Source: Aurantiochytrium sp. KH105 (lineage: Eukaryota; Sar; Bigyra; Thraustochytrida; Thraustochytriidae). Taken from it: DNA of 64,000 nucleotides. The position numbers were made by a program, and so were the translations under genes. Every line of letters starts with the position of its first letter. Positions within the stretch are counted from its first letter, which is position 1. The notes under the pieces were generated by a model that was not told the DNA's origin, made no database searches, and worked only from the letters and a program-made list of their open reading frames with translations. The DNA is taken from NCBI GenBank assembly GCA_003116975.1, contig BGKB01000219.1, positions 1 to 64,000 on the forward strand, read 5' to 3'. This document shows positions 28,701 to 38,064 of this stretch, piece by piece.

Positions 28701-29407
28701 AAGTTTTGCATGCGCGCATCGTCAAAGGTGACCGAGTTCCAGTCTTGCGGACAGCGCTCGAAGCGTTTCTAAAGAATGATGCTGTGCGCGTGCTCGTGCT
28801 GCAAAGCTCGAGCGCAGCCGCAGGGCTGACGCTGACCATTGCGACGCGAGTGCTCCTCTTTGAGCCCTTTTTGAAGCAAGGTGAAGAGCAGCAGGCCATC
28901 AACCGCGTGCATCGCATCGGACAAACGCGTCCCGTGGAGACGATTTGCTACTTTACGCGGGGGACAGTGGAGGATCGGGTTTTGGCATGGCGCATGGAGC
29001 GCGATCGCGTCACTGTTCAAGACGCGGAAGACGAGTTGCTCGTAGATCCCGACGAAGCGGGAGTTAGCGGCGGGGTTTCGAACCAAGAGCGAGCTTTGGG
29101 AAGTCGCAGGTACTTGCGTTTCATCACTGGTATGAGCGAGGCCGCGACTTCGACAGAAGAGGAGGATGAGGAGAATCGTCGTGTGGACGGCGATCATGAT
29201 GTGGCTGCAGATAGAGATCAGGAGGATGAAGATGAAGCCAACGAAGACAGTGACCTTGACTCACTTGATTCGAGCGAGAGTGATCTCTCAATCGCCCGAC
29301 AACGACCACAGTCGTCGAATGGAGTGCATTCCCGAGGGCCTTCTGTCGTTGAGATGCTATGGGATTCCAGTAGCGAGGATGACTACGAATATGTGGAATA
29401 TGTATAA
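22799..29407 (+). CDS. SNF2-family ATPase with RING finger, SHPRH/Irc20-like
   Basis: A 2,202-residue nuclear ATPase and probable E3 ubiquitin ligase for chromatin or replication-stress repair. A Lys/Arg/Ala N-tail is followed by YQLQTLQWMIDQE and the Walker A segment EEMGLGKTLE (about 465-475). A Ser homopolymer precedes motif II, written DEMQ in VCLDEMQEIRSS (about 671), and RWMISGTPVYTGIDDIHGEL, the order and wording of SHPRH/Irc20 proteins (DEAQ box). A very long insert follows, with three short beta-rich Tudor-like stretches (about 1175-1228, 1458-1497, 1566-1620). The C3HC4 RING starts at CGICLDKMERPTC (about 1693) and ends with CPLCRRK. The helicase C-lobe shows VVFSQQRQTVL and INRVHRIGQTRPVE (about 2034). 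The C-tail is acidic. The enzyme set looks complete; no HIRAN domain is seen. Confidence 0.93.
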   Translation: MDNAAPRRRSTRQSAARRAAKEKETAEKEAKAKADAGKAKKTPRNKAGGNAAGASANVKQEDEYDVWHTRYTVSYDKIGSEVPETISFFTGKPAQLPQDWAQGCGGDRAAQYSHICSKGLRGYDPAKSLAKSELRPYFDAFRRVGYIDMRLKGRDSFVKNWLMYTPSGPHKSYTLATMTGNKETPKAILQRLLWRHDTGEPAAVESPISMAKLRKAVYGGKVQVKHETHDGTEYSPEELLQWIDMVTTYQHPRVSPWRTPFVRCVSQIEQRSKTEVRARFHLYVNRLLFYMIADEGLRVLFRILRPSGGIVAPLSKQWTGEPVFRKSLDGASTRQGDQFTVTSLLGSHESVGYAQYKASPPGLALEMRDYQLQTLQWMIDQERLPRGLNGCFWEERAWTSTLQGEAEEAVTTGRKASSRQKGTKVEAKAETASTESNMEESFFFSSELGELRLQKPPLVRGGLVCEEMGLGKTLEFIALILHDRVSPEVDYAPREDLYASQASLFVVPDALLPQWAEELEKCIEKPRGLRIATLESRTEQYREFATLRRHMGPSSAAASEPPLPGASTSSSSSSSSSSSSSSSSSSSSSSSSSSSPSSAVPQNGTDAPPASDDVAEDIIFSNVMTRRRGPDTEKAAQDLAACDIVLATYRSVQQCSLLINMVHWRRVCLDEMQEIRSSTTVLASKCRSITARARWMISGTPVYTGIDDIHGELNFLGVIPFCLPDNSDGFWGRCVKTPYEARDEKSLSRLGLLLSHIMMRHSKKQTYIANPSKTILELPVATMRFVGVPLASPERALYRYIEVLVNRAVGLMEVRNQRRSMRNAQSRPWAVGAELLRTFASSPQLVSGGNGAPQQLSNLNTFVRDMLQTLRARDVLRNREESRVISDIFSGFPALPGDELRDLLLSAEAAVASKSSSSRGGRGGSAMVSSLNRQQYAATAGAGAGAAAGAVREHILERLNETKDKLETAIRGSSEALCSAKGGSLPRLRWRWAVQAITSGKYLAMRMMQSRNDENVRLEVLAYGQKRAESGILFRRAARVMRCVKRLEEAQAEVDAAFRRYEQMSSEQLCSELASLSSDFHYEIVIDQETSLMDFGRQRERTTIKLQFPGRETSVKLTDDPVGIRRRLIDSILPLHHGHRCLERVVQVLRADFDETCSPGIGLTLPILPVALTLQGARFEARFAAGGKRAFYLVSKLLAVDESAGAIKVRFLDGEERLLAASDVRYVAPYAAPDKANVEAEEEKTEIARSTLLDVCKRVGLNRESLDRIAAEESLAQTSLMNIHGIDLDKLQKLMVDSDREALAARRLERVLDGAHADIVARLFDSPLKRDPSLRTRVREWYCSKSASERRVDDLIVLVGVDSEIEKAALRAALSHHFGVSSALLDAPYASFSVQFGLKGDALSSTSSSAATGGSTAAGSIGDDGEMRPAFELAGKAQLMARVASMSPTRTSNRPAEYQILKVLHVDDRVRAARVRLEDDSVREIPWSEIIVSSSASCAITSDDGETKMIANNAKHAGKRRRREAENAAESASEDEHAGQEEESELGSRASIKKRRTGPTSRGGHRLAFQASRGSAVVYADEIVRVDFDEGEVTVRRADTGLAEVFDWAHMLVDHEWHGAVKNMHEAVSEKFSRIAVLEATIAEQSKLAQDLRTYANTLQAAYERGASRVDTLERQGLMALQELIDKTNVPDCGICLDKMERPTCTMCIHLFCEGCIEQHIKATEGRTWHMLRNEVRRFPCPLCRRKLTYNEIYRVLEPSSKMDALGVASASGDVDNENAETKDGEVEAGKKEESKGKGKTNRVTRKVTRSMRRGNEVVEDENGDGEDAEEGGEREVDGEAMDTSPNDNEVVESIGLPSAARWSACPDAEETSRELARFALSEAATQSVVSRVGLEALSTNFINLLAAVTGFQGHANPSEQNREKRGSKMARVVSDLKQFATQEGKTVVFSQQRQTVLHLSSVLQQEEVLHARIVKGDRVPVLRTALEAFLKNDAVRVLVLQSSSAAAGLTLTIATRVLLFEPFLKQGEEQQAINRVHRIGQTRPVETICYFTRGTVEDRVLAWRMERDRVTVQDAEDELLVDPDEAGVSGGVSNQERALGSRRYLRFITGMSEAATSTEEEDEENRRVDGDHDVAADRDQEDEDEANEDSDLDSLDSSESDLSIARQRPQSSNGVHSRGPSVVEMLWDSSSEDDYEYVEYV
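24497..24592 (+). repeat. Serine-encoding TTC/TCA/TCC microsatellite in coding sequence
   Basis: A run of Ser codons (TCTTCA/TCC/TCG) gives about 30 serines inside the SNF2 ATPase domain, between motifs I and II. It sits at a lobe insertion point, so it should not break the fold, and it is a likely site of length variation. Confidence 0.85.
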
Positions 29408-31227
29408 CTTTCTAGTCGCTCGTCGTACAGTCGCAGCCAAAGAACCATCCAATCTTTTCCTTTTCCTTTTCCGTTTCCTTTCGTAAATTGCAAACGTTGT
29501 TGATTGCCTATGCATCCGTATTTGGCCATCATCAAAGATCTCTCTCCCCTCACCGAGAAGAGAATCTGCGAAGGCGAATCTTGGCGAATCTTGGCTTTCT
29601 TGACGAATCTTGCCCGGCTGCCCCTCTCCTTCTTAAGCCCCGCTGGAGTGACTACAACTTTGTGACTATCCCCCTTTAGAGTGTGCGATCAAGGTCTTTT
29701 CTATTAGCACGCGCCGTAGTGTGGAGGTTAGTTTGCATCTCTTGCCTACATTGGTGATATTTGTCATTTTACCAGACTTGGTAGAAATGAATTATATGTT
29801 ATGAGCCTTTATTGATTAAGAGCGCGCGATGATATCGGGTCTTGTACGCTCGATATTCGTGCGGAGCTGAGCGGCGGCCAGGGTCAGACGTGGGGGCCAG
29901 AGTGCGAGTCGCTGTGCGGTGACGTCGAGGTCAAAAGAGGGTGAAACTCTGCAGCCGCCACGCCCTTCACAGCAGAAAGTACCGGTGGCCGCACTGTCCG
30001 CTGCAGGCAGCCGCCCGCCGCCAGTGGTGTTTCATGTATCCGTAGTATACGTCCACTGCAAAATGATCGCCTTGCTCTTGACTCTTGACTGATTAAAATT
30101 CGTTCTTTCACGCCGCATTAGCTACTTACATGAACCCGTCCCATTCTGGCTTCTCTCTCGCTCTCACTTCCGGCCTTGCAAGTTGCTTTGCCTCCGTCGC
30201 CGTTCCGTATGCCTTCAAGGCAGCGGGCCGCGAAATGCAACACTAGGTCAAAAGAGCGCTCTTTCTGCCGGGCGGCGCCGTCCAAGAAGATCTTCTGGCC
30301 TGTCTGCGCGCAGCTGCTGCTGCAGCTAGCGACTTGAGCCTGAGGAGGGAAAGAAGTCAACGCCATCGAGACGGACCCGGAGGAGGTATATGCGCGTGTG
30401 CTGGGCGGCGACCATGGTCTGTCACCCAATAGAGCGTCCTCTTTTCTCCATTTTCTCGCATTTTTTCTTATTTTTTCCAATTTTCTTTTTCCTACGAGTT
30501 GCCTCCGGCGACCATACCGAGATCAACGAGACGAGCGAGACGGTGAGTGAGCGCGGCGCGACACGCGGAGGCGCGCGAGGGCGGGTGGCGAGGCGAGGCG
30601 AGGCGCGGCGCGGCAACGCAGCAGCACGGCGCGAGCGGCCGCGGGAAGACAGGCGTCGGCGTCGAGCGGGGCAGTGCAGGGATGCAGAGGGGATTTTTGA
30701 AAGGCATGGCGCACGAGCTTGCATGCTGTGTTGGCGCACTACGCTGCTTGCTCGCGACGCCGCCGCCGCCGACGACGACGACGAGGACAACAGGAGCGAC
30801 GGGGAGCGATTGATGCGCAGCGGATAGAGGAGGGACGGGATGCCTGCCTGCGCGGCAGAGAAGAGCGGGTCGCGGGCTGAGCGTAGAGGTCCAGATGTAC
30901 AGGCTGGCCTTTGTTTGACCCAGACTGGCCTTTTCCCTCTCTCCCTCTGTCTGTCTGGCCTTGTTATGTTGTGTGCGCGTGCTCCGCTGCACCTTTATTG
31001 TTGTTAGATGAGAGAGCGCGGAGGCTCGAGAGCGAGGGTCATGCATATGCATGCATGCACGGGCAGGGACGAGGTGTGCGATGGCGTGTAGGGAATTAAG
31101 GGACGGCATAACTGACTCCGAGAGGCAACTCTCATCGAATGAATGAACGAATGAATGAATGAATGTGCCGAAGCGGGTTGACGCAGGTATATATAAAGCG
31201 ACGCCAAGACCAACTCGTAAAGGAAAG
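29408..31227. other. Intergenic region, no gene seen
   Basis: About 1.8 kb. The first part, 3' of the SNF2-RING gene, is T-rich. The middle has several biased frames without motifs. Near 30590-30620 there is a GGCGAGGCGAGG run and near 31137-31165 a GAAT tetramer run. A TATA-like element lies at 31188-31198, 30-40 bases before the UDP-glucose dehydrogenase ATG. I see no RNA gene. Confidence 0.5.
31188..31198 (+). promoter_or_regulatory. TATA-like element before UDP-glucose dehydrogenase
   Basis: TATATATAAAG ends about 30 bases upstream of the ATG at 31228. It is one of the few clear TATA-like boxes in the window. If used, the transcript would start near the ATG and have an extremely short leader, or translation would begin at a later ATG; it may therefore be fortuitous. 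Confidence 0.45.
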
Positions 31228-32628
31228 ATGGGCAAGTGCGCAGGCTTGCAGATTGTCTGCATCGGTGCCGGCTATGTGGGCGGCCCGACAATGGCGATGA
31301 TCGCCTACAAGTGCCACGACGTGACCGTGACGGTGGTAGACATCAGCGAGAAGCAAATCGCGGCTTGGAACTCGGACACGCTCCCGATCTACGAGCCGGG
31401 CCTCGATGACATCGTCAAGGAGCGACGGAACAAGAACCTCTTCTTCTCGACGGACGTGGACGGCGCCGTGGAGAAGGGTGACATCATCTTTGTGAGCGTG
31501 AACACGCCGACCAAGACAAGTGGTATTGGCGCGGGCCGCGCTGCGAACATCTCGAACTGCGAGCTTGTGGCGCGCAACATCGCCAAGGTGGCGACCTCGC
31601 CCAAGATTGTGGTGGAGAAGTCGACGGTGCCCGTGCGCACTGCCGAGAGCATGGGCCGTGTGCTGGCGGCCAACGAGAAGGGCATCAAGCACCAGATTAT
31701 CTCGTCGCCCGAGTTCCTTGCCGAGGGCACTGCGATTGAGGATCTCCTCGAGCCAAGCCGCGTCCTCATTGGTGGCGAGCAGACACCCGAGGGCCATGCC
31801 GCCGTGCAAAAGCTTGTGGACGTCTACGAGTACTGGTGCCCGCGTGAGCGCATCATCACCACGAACCTGTGGTCGTCGGAGCTTTCAAAGCTTGTGGCGA
31901 ACGCCTTTTTGGCGCAGCGCGTGAGCTCGATCAACTCGATCTCTGCTCTCTGCGAAGTGAGCGGCGCCGACGTTGACGAGGTGGCCCGCGCCGTGGGCAC
32001 GGACTACCGCATCGGCAAGCACTTTCTCAAGAGCAGTGTCGGTTTCGGCGGCAGCTGCTTCAAGAAGGATATTCTTAACCTTGTGTACCTGTGCGAGTCC
32101 TTTGGTCTCCACGACGTGGCAGAGTACTGGAACTGGGTGGTGAAGATGAACGAGCTGCAAAAGGAGCGTTTTGCCAAGACCATTGTCAAGCGCATGTTCA
32201 ACACGGTGACCCGCAAGAAGATTGCCGTACTCGGCTTCGCCTTCAAGGCTGACACCGGCGACACCCGCGAGACCGCTGCCTCGGACGTCTGCCGCTTCCT
32301 GCTCGAGGAGGGTGCGCGCCTCAGCGTCTACGACCCCAAGGTGCTTGCTGAGGATATGGAGCGCGAGCTCTTGTATGCCAAGTGCGAGAAGGATCAGATT
32401 GATAACCAGATCACCCGTGTCGAGGACGTGTACGCGGCGGCGAAGGACGCGCACGCCGTCGTGATTCTTACCGAGTGGAAGGAATTCAAGGAGCTCGACT
32501 TTGACAAGATCTACAGCGTCATGGAGAAGCCTGCCTTCATCTTTGATGGCCGCAACATCCTTGACCACGCTGGTCTGCGCGAGAAGGGCTTTGAGGTCTT
32601 TGCGCTTGGCAAGAACAAAATCAACTGA
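31228..32628 (+). CDS. UGDH: UDP-glucose 6-dehydrogenase
   Basis: A 466-residue enzyme oxidising UDP-glucose to UDP-glucuronate with two NAD+, the entry to uronic-acid and xylose nucleotide sugars used in cell wall, scale and exopolysaccharide synthesis; cytosolic. The ATG at 31228 starts [20 protein letters not shown], with the Rossmann GAGYVG at residues 13-18. Also visible are SVNTPTK, the [10 protein letters not shown]-like strand (here [11 protein letters not shown]), [12 protein letters not shown], the hinge helix [20 protein letters not shown], and the catalytic Cys277 in [10 protein letters not shown]. The C-domain has [15 protein letters not shown] and FDGRN. Length and motifs match animal and plant enzymes; it is shorter at the C-terminus than the human one. 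No defect is seen. Confidence 0.97.
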   Translation: MGKCAGLQIVCIGAGYVGGPTMAMIAYKCHDVTVTVVDISEKQIAAWNSDTLPIYEPGLDDIVKERRNKNLFFSTDVDGAVEKGDIIFVSVNTPTKTSGIGAGRAANISNCELVARNIAKVATSPKIVVEKSTVPVRTAESMGRVLAANEKGIKHQIISSPEFLAEGTAIEDLLEPSRVLIGGEQTPEGHAAVQKLVDVYEYWCPRERIITTNLWSSELSKLVANAFLAQRVSSINSISALCEVSGADVDEVARAVGTDYRIGKHFLKSSVGFGGSCFKKDILNLVYLCESFGLHDVAEYWNWVVKMNELQKERFAKTIVKRMFNTVTRKKIAVLGFAFKADTGDTRETAASDVCRFLLEEGARLSVYDPKVLAEDMERELLYAKCEKDQIDNQITRVEDVYAAAKDAHAVVILTEWKEFKELDFDKIYSVMEKPAFIFDGRNILDHAGLREKGFEVFALGKNKIN

Positions 32629-33298
32629 GCTCACTAGGACATTGTCTGGTAGCTAGCATCATTCAATTCCGTCACCAAGCAGACCGATAATTCACTTTCT
32701 CTCGTCTTTCACAAAACCAAACAAGTATTGGAGGCGAAGCGACTTTATTCAACGCACACATACATGGCCATTTATCAAAATGTGGCGATAAACCTGGAAA
32801 TTTTGTGATTTCACCGACTACCATTCAATACATTCTTGCCCATGCTCCTGGTGACTGTCTACTTGCTTCTTTTCTGCCCTCTTCTTTTAGAAACCTAAAC
32901 GATGAGCACCGGTGAATTTGGCCATCTTGTACACTGCAGAACTTTGTAATTTACAGCGACCATTTTGGCGATCTGACTCCTCACGGCATGTCCTTGAATA
33001 TTGGCGCGTGCTTACGAAGATGCCACCTTGCGAAGCCGAACTTTTGAGCACCCTATGGTCGAGGGTGAAAACCCTGAGGGCAAGGAAACCACGAATTTTT
33101 AGGATGGGACGGAGCTGCCCAGCTACTGCAAAGGACGAAGACTAGGCAATTCAGGGCTGCCCTCGGCAACAAGAACAAGCACGAGAGAAAAACTCACACA
33201 CAAACAAACACGAAGGAACCGACAAAATCAAGATGGAAGGTGAAAATGTCGATAATGACAATTGCTAGCTAGCTAAACTAGCTGACTCGCTCGCTCAC

Positions 33299-33553
33299 GT
33301 TGCTAACTCACTTTGCTTGCTCGCTTGCTGGAGGGGGTCAAGCGCGCCAGCAAGGCAGAAAATGGAATGCAATGCGCACTTTTGCACCCGATGCCGTTCT
33401 CAACGCATCAAAAGCATCGTCAAAGGAATCAAACGCTCGCAGGAAACATTTACTGAGAGTCGATTGCGCGGGCCTACACGTGTGACGTGCGACCCGCTAT
33501 CACGGATAATCAGGGGGGGCAAAGAAAAGGGGCGAGAGCGCGCTCGCTCGCAT
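33299..33553 (+). repeat. 255-bp direct repeat, left copy
   Basis: It starts GTTGCTAACTCACTTTGC and ends CGCTCGCTCGCAT. It matches 33555-33809 over its full length with one substitution (in the AAAGAAAAGGGG stretch). A single N separates the copies, which points to an unmerged contig overlap. Confidence 0.9.
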
Positions 33554-33554
33554 N

Positions 33555-33809
33555 GTTGCTAACTCACTTTGCTTGCTCGCTTGCTGGAGGGGGTCAAGCG
33601 CGCCAGCAAGGCAGAAAATGGAATGCAATGCGCACTTTTGCACCCGATGCCGTTCTCAACGCATCAAAAGCATCGTCAAAGGAATCAAACGCTCGCAGGA
33701 AACATTTACTGAGAGTCGATTGCGCGGGCCTACACGTGTGACGTGCGACCCGCTATCACGGATAATCAGGGGGGGCAAAGAAAGGGGGCGAGAGCGCGCT
33801 CGCTCGCAT
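33555..33809 (+). repeat. 255-bp direct repeat, right copy
   Basis: Same length and sequence as 33299-33553 apart from one base. It begins straight after the N at 33554 and continues into unique sequence at 33810. Confidence 0.9.
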
Positions 33810-33955
33810 GCATAAACGCAGGCATACATGCAACAGGCGCAAATGATTGGAATAAAGGAGATGGATGGATGTGGGGGATGCGGAGGGGGGAGGGGGAAGA
33901 GGAAAGGAAAGGAAAGGAAAGGAAGGAAAAGGTAACTCACAAAGAAAAAGTCGCC

Positions 33956-35379
33956 TTACATGGTCTGGAGCGCCGAAAGATCGTCGAGCTCGGAGTGCAT
34001 CTCAAAGTACGAGGGGTCGAACTCGTGAACACGGACGTAGCCATCCTCACTTCCGCTCGTGAACCTGTGAATAATGAGAAAGAAAAGAGAAAAAAATGTC
34101 AGTCGATTGCTGTCTGGCGGGCGGTCAAGCGGCATCACGTAGAAACCACGCCAGTACACTGCGCCTTGAAAGGCAAAATGGAGGAGGGGAGAAAGCAAGA
34201 CACACGAAAGATGACAACGGCAGCGGCTTCATGTGGACGCTCAGTAAAAGCGTTTGTCTTCACTGGTTCTCTCAGTGCCCAGTGCTTCAATGTCCTCATT
34301 GCGCCATGACCTCTCAAAAGCCGAAGCCGTCGCCGTCGCATACTGTGTGTCCAGCCCCCCTTTCGCCCAGCGAGACTGGTAGGCAGGTAGGTAGGCAGGC
34401 AGGCTAACAGGCTTGCTGCGAATGCGTGTCTGTATCTACAAGATCAAGAGAAGGAGAAAGAAACTTACCCGGTACCCTCGGGGTGCACGGCGAGCGTGTT
34501 GATGGGGCCGAAATGACCCTTGATGCTGCCGAAGGCATCGGCGAAAACCATGTGAAAGATCTTGGTCTCGAACTTGCCGACGCGGCTCGAGGTGGTAGTG
34601 ACGCTCATGGCATCCTGGCCACCAGCCACAAAGACGTGCTCCTTGATGGGGGAAATTCCGACGGCGTTGACAGGCCTCTCGGTGGCGTAGGTCTTGAGCG
34701 GTTTGAGCTCGGCAGCGTCCCAGAGAATGGCGTTGCAGTCGGCCGAGCCCGTCATGAAGAGGTACTTTTCCTTGTTCCAGGAGATGGCGTTAATGCGTTT
34801 CGTGTGCTCGTGGACCTCGCGGATGACACGGCCCGACTCGACCTCGTGCAGACGCATGACGCCAAACTCGTCGGCGGAGAGAAGGTTCTTGTTGAGAGGC
34901 ATCCAGGTCGCCTTGGAGAGCTTCTTGCCCTGCTCGAGGCCGTTGACCTCCCACATGTACTTGGGTCCCTCGGGCTGCTCGGCGTTGGGGTCGAACTCGT
35001 AGACGCTGATGCAGGCCGGGGAGCCACGGAAAGGATCGGAAACGGTCACGAACATTTGCGATCCCTCGGAGAACTCAACGTGGCGCACGGGGCCAGTGTG
35101 CGGGAAGTCAAAGATTTTCTTGCCGCTCTCGACGTCCCAGACCTTGGCGGTCATGTCTGCGCCGCCGGTGACGAGGTACTTGGAGTCGACGGTCACGTCG
35201 AGGTGCCACACGGTACCGCGGTGGCCATTCTCCGAGTAGGTTCCGATCCGCTCGCCGTTGCTGCTGCGCCAGAGCGTCGGCTGGCTGTCTTTGCTGCACG
35301 AGAAGAGCAGGTCGCCCTCCGTGTTGTACTTGACCGTGGTCAGCGGCCGGGTGTGGCCCTTGAGGATGAGTGGCCTCAT
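33956..35379 (-). CDS. EIF3I: Eukaryotic translation initiation factor 3 subunit I (WD40), two exons
   Basis: Exon 1 is 35379-34469 and exon 2 is 34064-33956, joined across a 404-base GT-AG intron (donor GTAAGT at 34468, acceptor TTCACAG ending at 34065); phase fits and the product has 339 residues. eIF3i is a seven-bladed WD40 scaffold of eIF3 that helps recruit mRNA to the 40S subunit. The start MRPLILKGHTRPLTTVKYN, the repeats ending LWRSSNG, AKVWDVESGKKIF and ILWDAAELK, the internal GHFGPINTLAVHPEG, and the exon 2 end FTSGSEDGYVRVHEFDPSYFE match the TRIP-1/TIF34 family from start to finish. Stop TAA at 33956. This is the only clear intron in the window. A CAG array in the coding-strand leader ends just before the ATG. 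Confidence 0.95.
34065..34468 (-). other. Spliceosomal intron of eIF3i
   Basis: 404 bases with donor GTAAGTTTC and acceptor TTATTCACAG on the minus strand. Removing it joins ACC-GG to G-TTC as Thr-Gly-Phe, restoring the conserved last WD repeat. Without splicing the frame stops at the TAA inside the donor. Confidence 0.93.
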
Positions 35380-36923
35380 GGTTGCAGTTGCTGCTGCTGC
35401 TGCTGCTGCTGCTGTTCGAGGCGCGGCACTCGCCGCTCCTGTGCGCTCGCTCGTCCGGACGCGCTAGGCGGCGCGGGGAGAGAGGCAAGGGGAAAGCTGG
35501 CTCGCGCGGCGCAGACGTGCGTGCGTGTGTGCGTGCGTGCGTGGGCTCGCGCGGGCTCGTGGCGGCGCGGCCTTGGCTCGAGGTCGATCTGCTCGCTCTG
35601 CTTCTCCCCTTTCTTTCTTTCTCTCTGTCTTTCTCTCCCTCCCTCTCCTAACCAGCGGCGCCGCGCAGCCACAGCCAGCCACCTCTGCAAGAGAGAGAGG
35701 GAGCGCAAGTGGGTTATGGTCCCCGCCGCAAGTGAGTTATGGCCCCGCGCCAAGTGCGCTATCCACGGCGTAAAGGGCGCTATCCCGCCGCCAGACCCGC
35801 GTAACGAAGGCCGCTCATTCTCGACGCGCGCGCGGCGCCGCGGCCGCGGGAGGTTGTAGAATAGTAAGGGCCGCAGGATACAAGAAAGGATATCATGCGT
35901 TAGAGAGGATATTACGCGTTTGATGCGAAAGCTTGATGATCAAGTTTTCCTGACTTTGAGGCATGGGAGGATGCACGAGGAGGAGGAGGACGACGGGCGG
36001 TAGCAGCAGCTGCAGCAGCAGCAGCGACGACTGCGAGGCGGACATCTTGTAGGAAGAGAAGGAGATGGAGAGTTGCAGCAGCTGCTGCTGGTGATTGGCC
36101 GTCACAGTGGATGAGTATGGTTGCTCGGAACGCAATGCGTGCTAATTTTTCTCCGGGGAATGATCGCTGAATGGGCCCAGGCATCCTGAGCGGCGCGGCT
36201 GGCATGTGGCATGGCTGGCTGCCTTCAAGTGGTCGATGATCATTCATTTATTCATTCATTCATTCATCCATTCATGAATCCCGCCGCGACCACCATCGTC
36301 ATCATCCATGGCATGTCTATCGCAAAACATGAGCTATGGTCTCGATCTCCATCCTCCTGGGACGACTACTAGAAAGAACGCGAGGAAACCAGCCCAGCAT
36401 TCCGTCGGCGCTACTCCAATTTCGCGCAGCGCGCCGGGACCGTCGTTCTTGCAGAGCCACCTCCTCGCGCAACAAGTGCAACGCCCTCTCCTTTTCCACG
36501 TCCCGGGTGCGGGCGGGGCCTTCCTCCCGTTCTCGCTCTCGCTCTCCTCTGCTCTGCTCTGCTCTGCTCCGCCTGCCTTCTCGAAGCGACGCGACGCGCG
36601 ACCAGAAGCGAAGCGATGCGCTGCGCTGCGAAGCGAAGGGCGCGATGCCGCGGGGTCCGCGCAGTAGGCGCCAACCTGCGATCACGTTCCCGCTGCGCTT
36701 CCTCTGCGGGCGCGAGTCGAGTCTGCTAATAGAGAGGTCCTGCCTGCTGATGGAGGCGACCTGCGACGCGAGGAAGGAGGAGGGCTGGGCGGCGATCTTG
36801 GCCGCGCGTTCGCTCGGCAGAATCGCAACGCCGGCGCGAGGACTCGAGCAAGGACAGCAGCGGCAGCAGCAGCAGCGGCAGCGGAGCGAGAGCGGCGCGG
36901 AGAGCAGCGGGAGAGCAGGAAAG
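35380..36923. other. Divergent intergenic region between eIF3i and Cu/Zn SOD
   Basis: About 1.5 kb with no credible gene. It includes a CTG array near 35386-35414 (eIF3i leader), CGTGCGTG runs near 35520-35542, CAGCAG-rich stretches near 36003-36027, an ATTC tetramer run near 36241-36272, a GCTCT pentamer run near 36543-36568, and a CAG/CGG-rich leader (about 36855-36885) in front of the SOD ATG. Confidence 0.6.
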
Positions 36924-37379
36924 ATGGCGGACGGCAAGGCTTGCGTGACTTTGATCGGGGCGGAGGGCCCGATGGGCTCGGTGGTGTTTACCCCGGGCGA
37001 GAGCTCGGTCAAGGTGACCGGCGAGGTCACCGGCCTGACGCCCGGCAAGCACGGCTTCCACATTCACCAGTTTGGCGACGTGAGCTCCGGCTGCGCCAGC
37101 ACCGGCGGCCACTACAACCCGGCCGGCAAGACCCATGGCGCGCCCGAGGACGGCGAGCGCCACGCCGGCGATCTTGGCAACATTGAGGCCAACGAGGAGG
37201 GCGTCGCCAAGATCGACATTGAGGACTCCGGCTTCAAGGTCTCCGAGATCATCGGCCGCGCTGTCGTTGTCCACGAGGGCGAGGACGACCTTGGCGCCGG
37301 CGGCCACGAGCTCAGCAAGAGCACCGGCAACGCCGGCGGCCGCAAGTGCTGCGGCATCATCGGCCTGCAGTCTGCCTAA
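36924..37379 (+). CDS. SOD1: Cu/Zn superoxide dismutase
   Basis: A 151-residue enzyme converting superoxide to oxygen and peroxide, of cytosolic type since there is no signal or transit peptide. The ATG at 36924 follows AGGAAAG. All metal ligands are present: copper His46, His48, bridging His63 and His117; zinc His71, His80 and Asp83 ([39 protein letters not shown]). The subunit disulfide would use Cys57 with Cys142 or Cys143, and Arg140 in [10 protein letters not shown] matches the conserved active-site arginine. Length is typical. The frame extends upstream of 36924 only through repetitive leader, so that extension is not counted. Confidence 0.97.
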   Translation: MADGKACVTLIGAEGPMGSVVFTPGESSVKVTGEVTGLTPGKHGFHIHQFGDVSSGCASTGGHYNPAGKTHGAPEDGERHAGDLGNIEANEEGVAKIDIEDSGFKVSEIIGRAVVVHEGEDDLGAGGHELSKSTGNAGGRKCCGIIGLQSA

Positions 37380-38064
37380 GCCTCTTTTTCGTTCATTCGT
37401 TCGTCCGTTTATCCGTCCGTCCGAGGACGCTCTCACGAATTCGAAAGGGTCTCACATCTCGTCGTGTCTCGTCTTGTCTTCGCGCGGGGCTTAAGCCCGT
37501 CGTGACGTGCGCGACCCGTAGCACATATCCAATATTAACACGTCTTCTTTCTTTTCTTTTTCCCTCTCTCTCTCTCTTCATTGCCTTTTCCTTGCAAGCT
37601 GACAAATTGGTCAAGGCGTAAATGTAGTAGCACTGACTGGGAGGGGAGCATTGGGTGGTGTACTCTCGTACGATGACTTTCATATATTTTTCGACCTCTC
37701 ACAGCACAGCACAGCGCAGCACAGCACAGCACAGCACAGCACAACACAGCACAACAAGACAGGCTGCAAATTCTTGTTGTTGTGGTAGAAAGAACAATGG
37801 CAATCGGTAGTGCAAACCGCTTGTTCTCGACGTGTGGCACTTTTCCAAGTCCGTGTCCTCCGATTCTTTGTGCTGTCCTGTGATTTGGTGATAAGTGGTT
37901 GGTCGGTAGGTTTATATCTATCAATAAAAGCAATTTTCAGGTTGTTGTGTACTCTTGGCGGCACGACACCTTGAGAGAATTCGCGGTTTTTCTTTTCGCT
38001 ACTTTCCATGAAGCGAGCATTGGGGCGATTGCCTCGGCCCAACAATATATATGCACGTAAGATG
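37380..38064. other. Intergenic, with an ACAGC repeat
   Basis: About 690 bases between two convergent genes. It is AT-richer than coding sequence, with a TTCGTTCG/CCGTCCG run just after the SOD stop and an ACAGC pentamer array at about 37700-37757. No gene is seen. Confidence 0.65.

Larger units (their letters stand above)
32629..33955. other. Intergenic region with a duplicated segment
   Basis: About 1.3 kb between two convergent genes, mostly AT-richer than its neighbours. It holds CTAGCTAG repeats (about 33265-33282), two 255-bp near-identical segments either side of an N, and a GGAAA pentamer run at about 33899-33932. No protein or RNA gene is recognised. Confidence 0.6.

Noticed and set aside
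33299-33809. Mobile element with direct repeats
   Set aside because: No internal coding sequence, no terminal inverted repeats, and the N at the junction fits an assembly artefact better.
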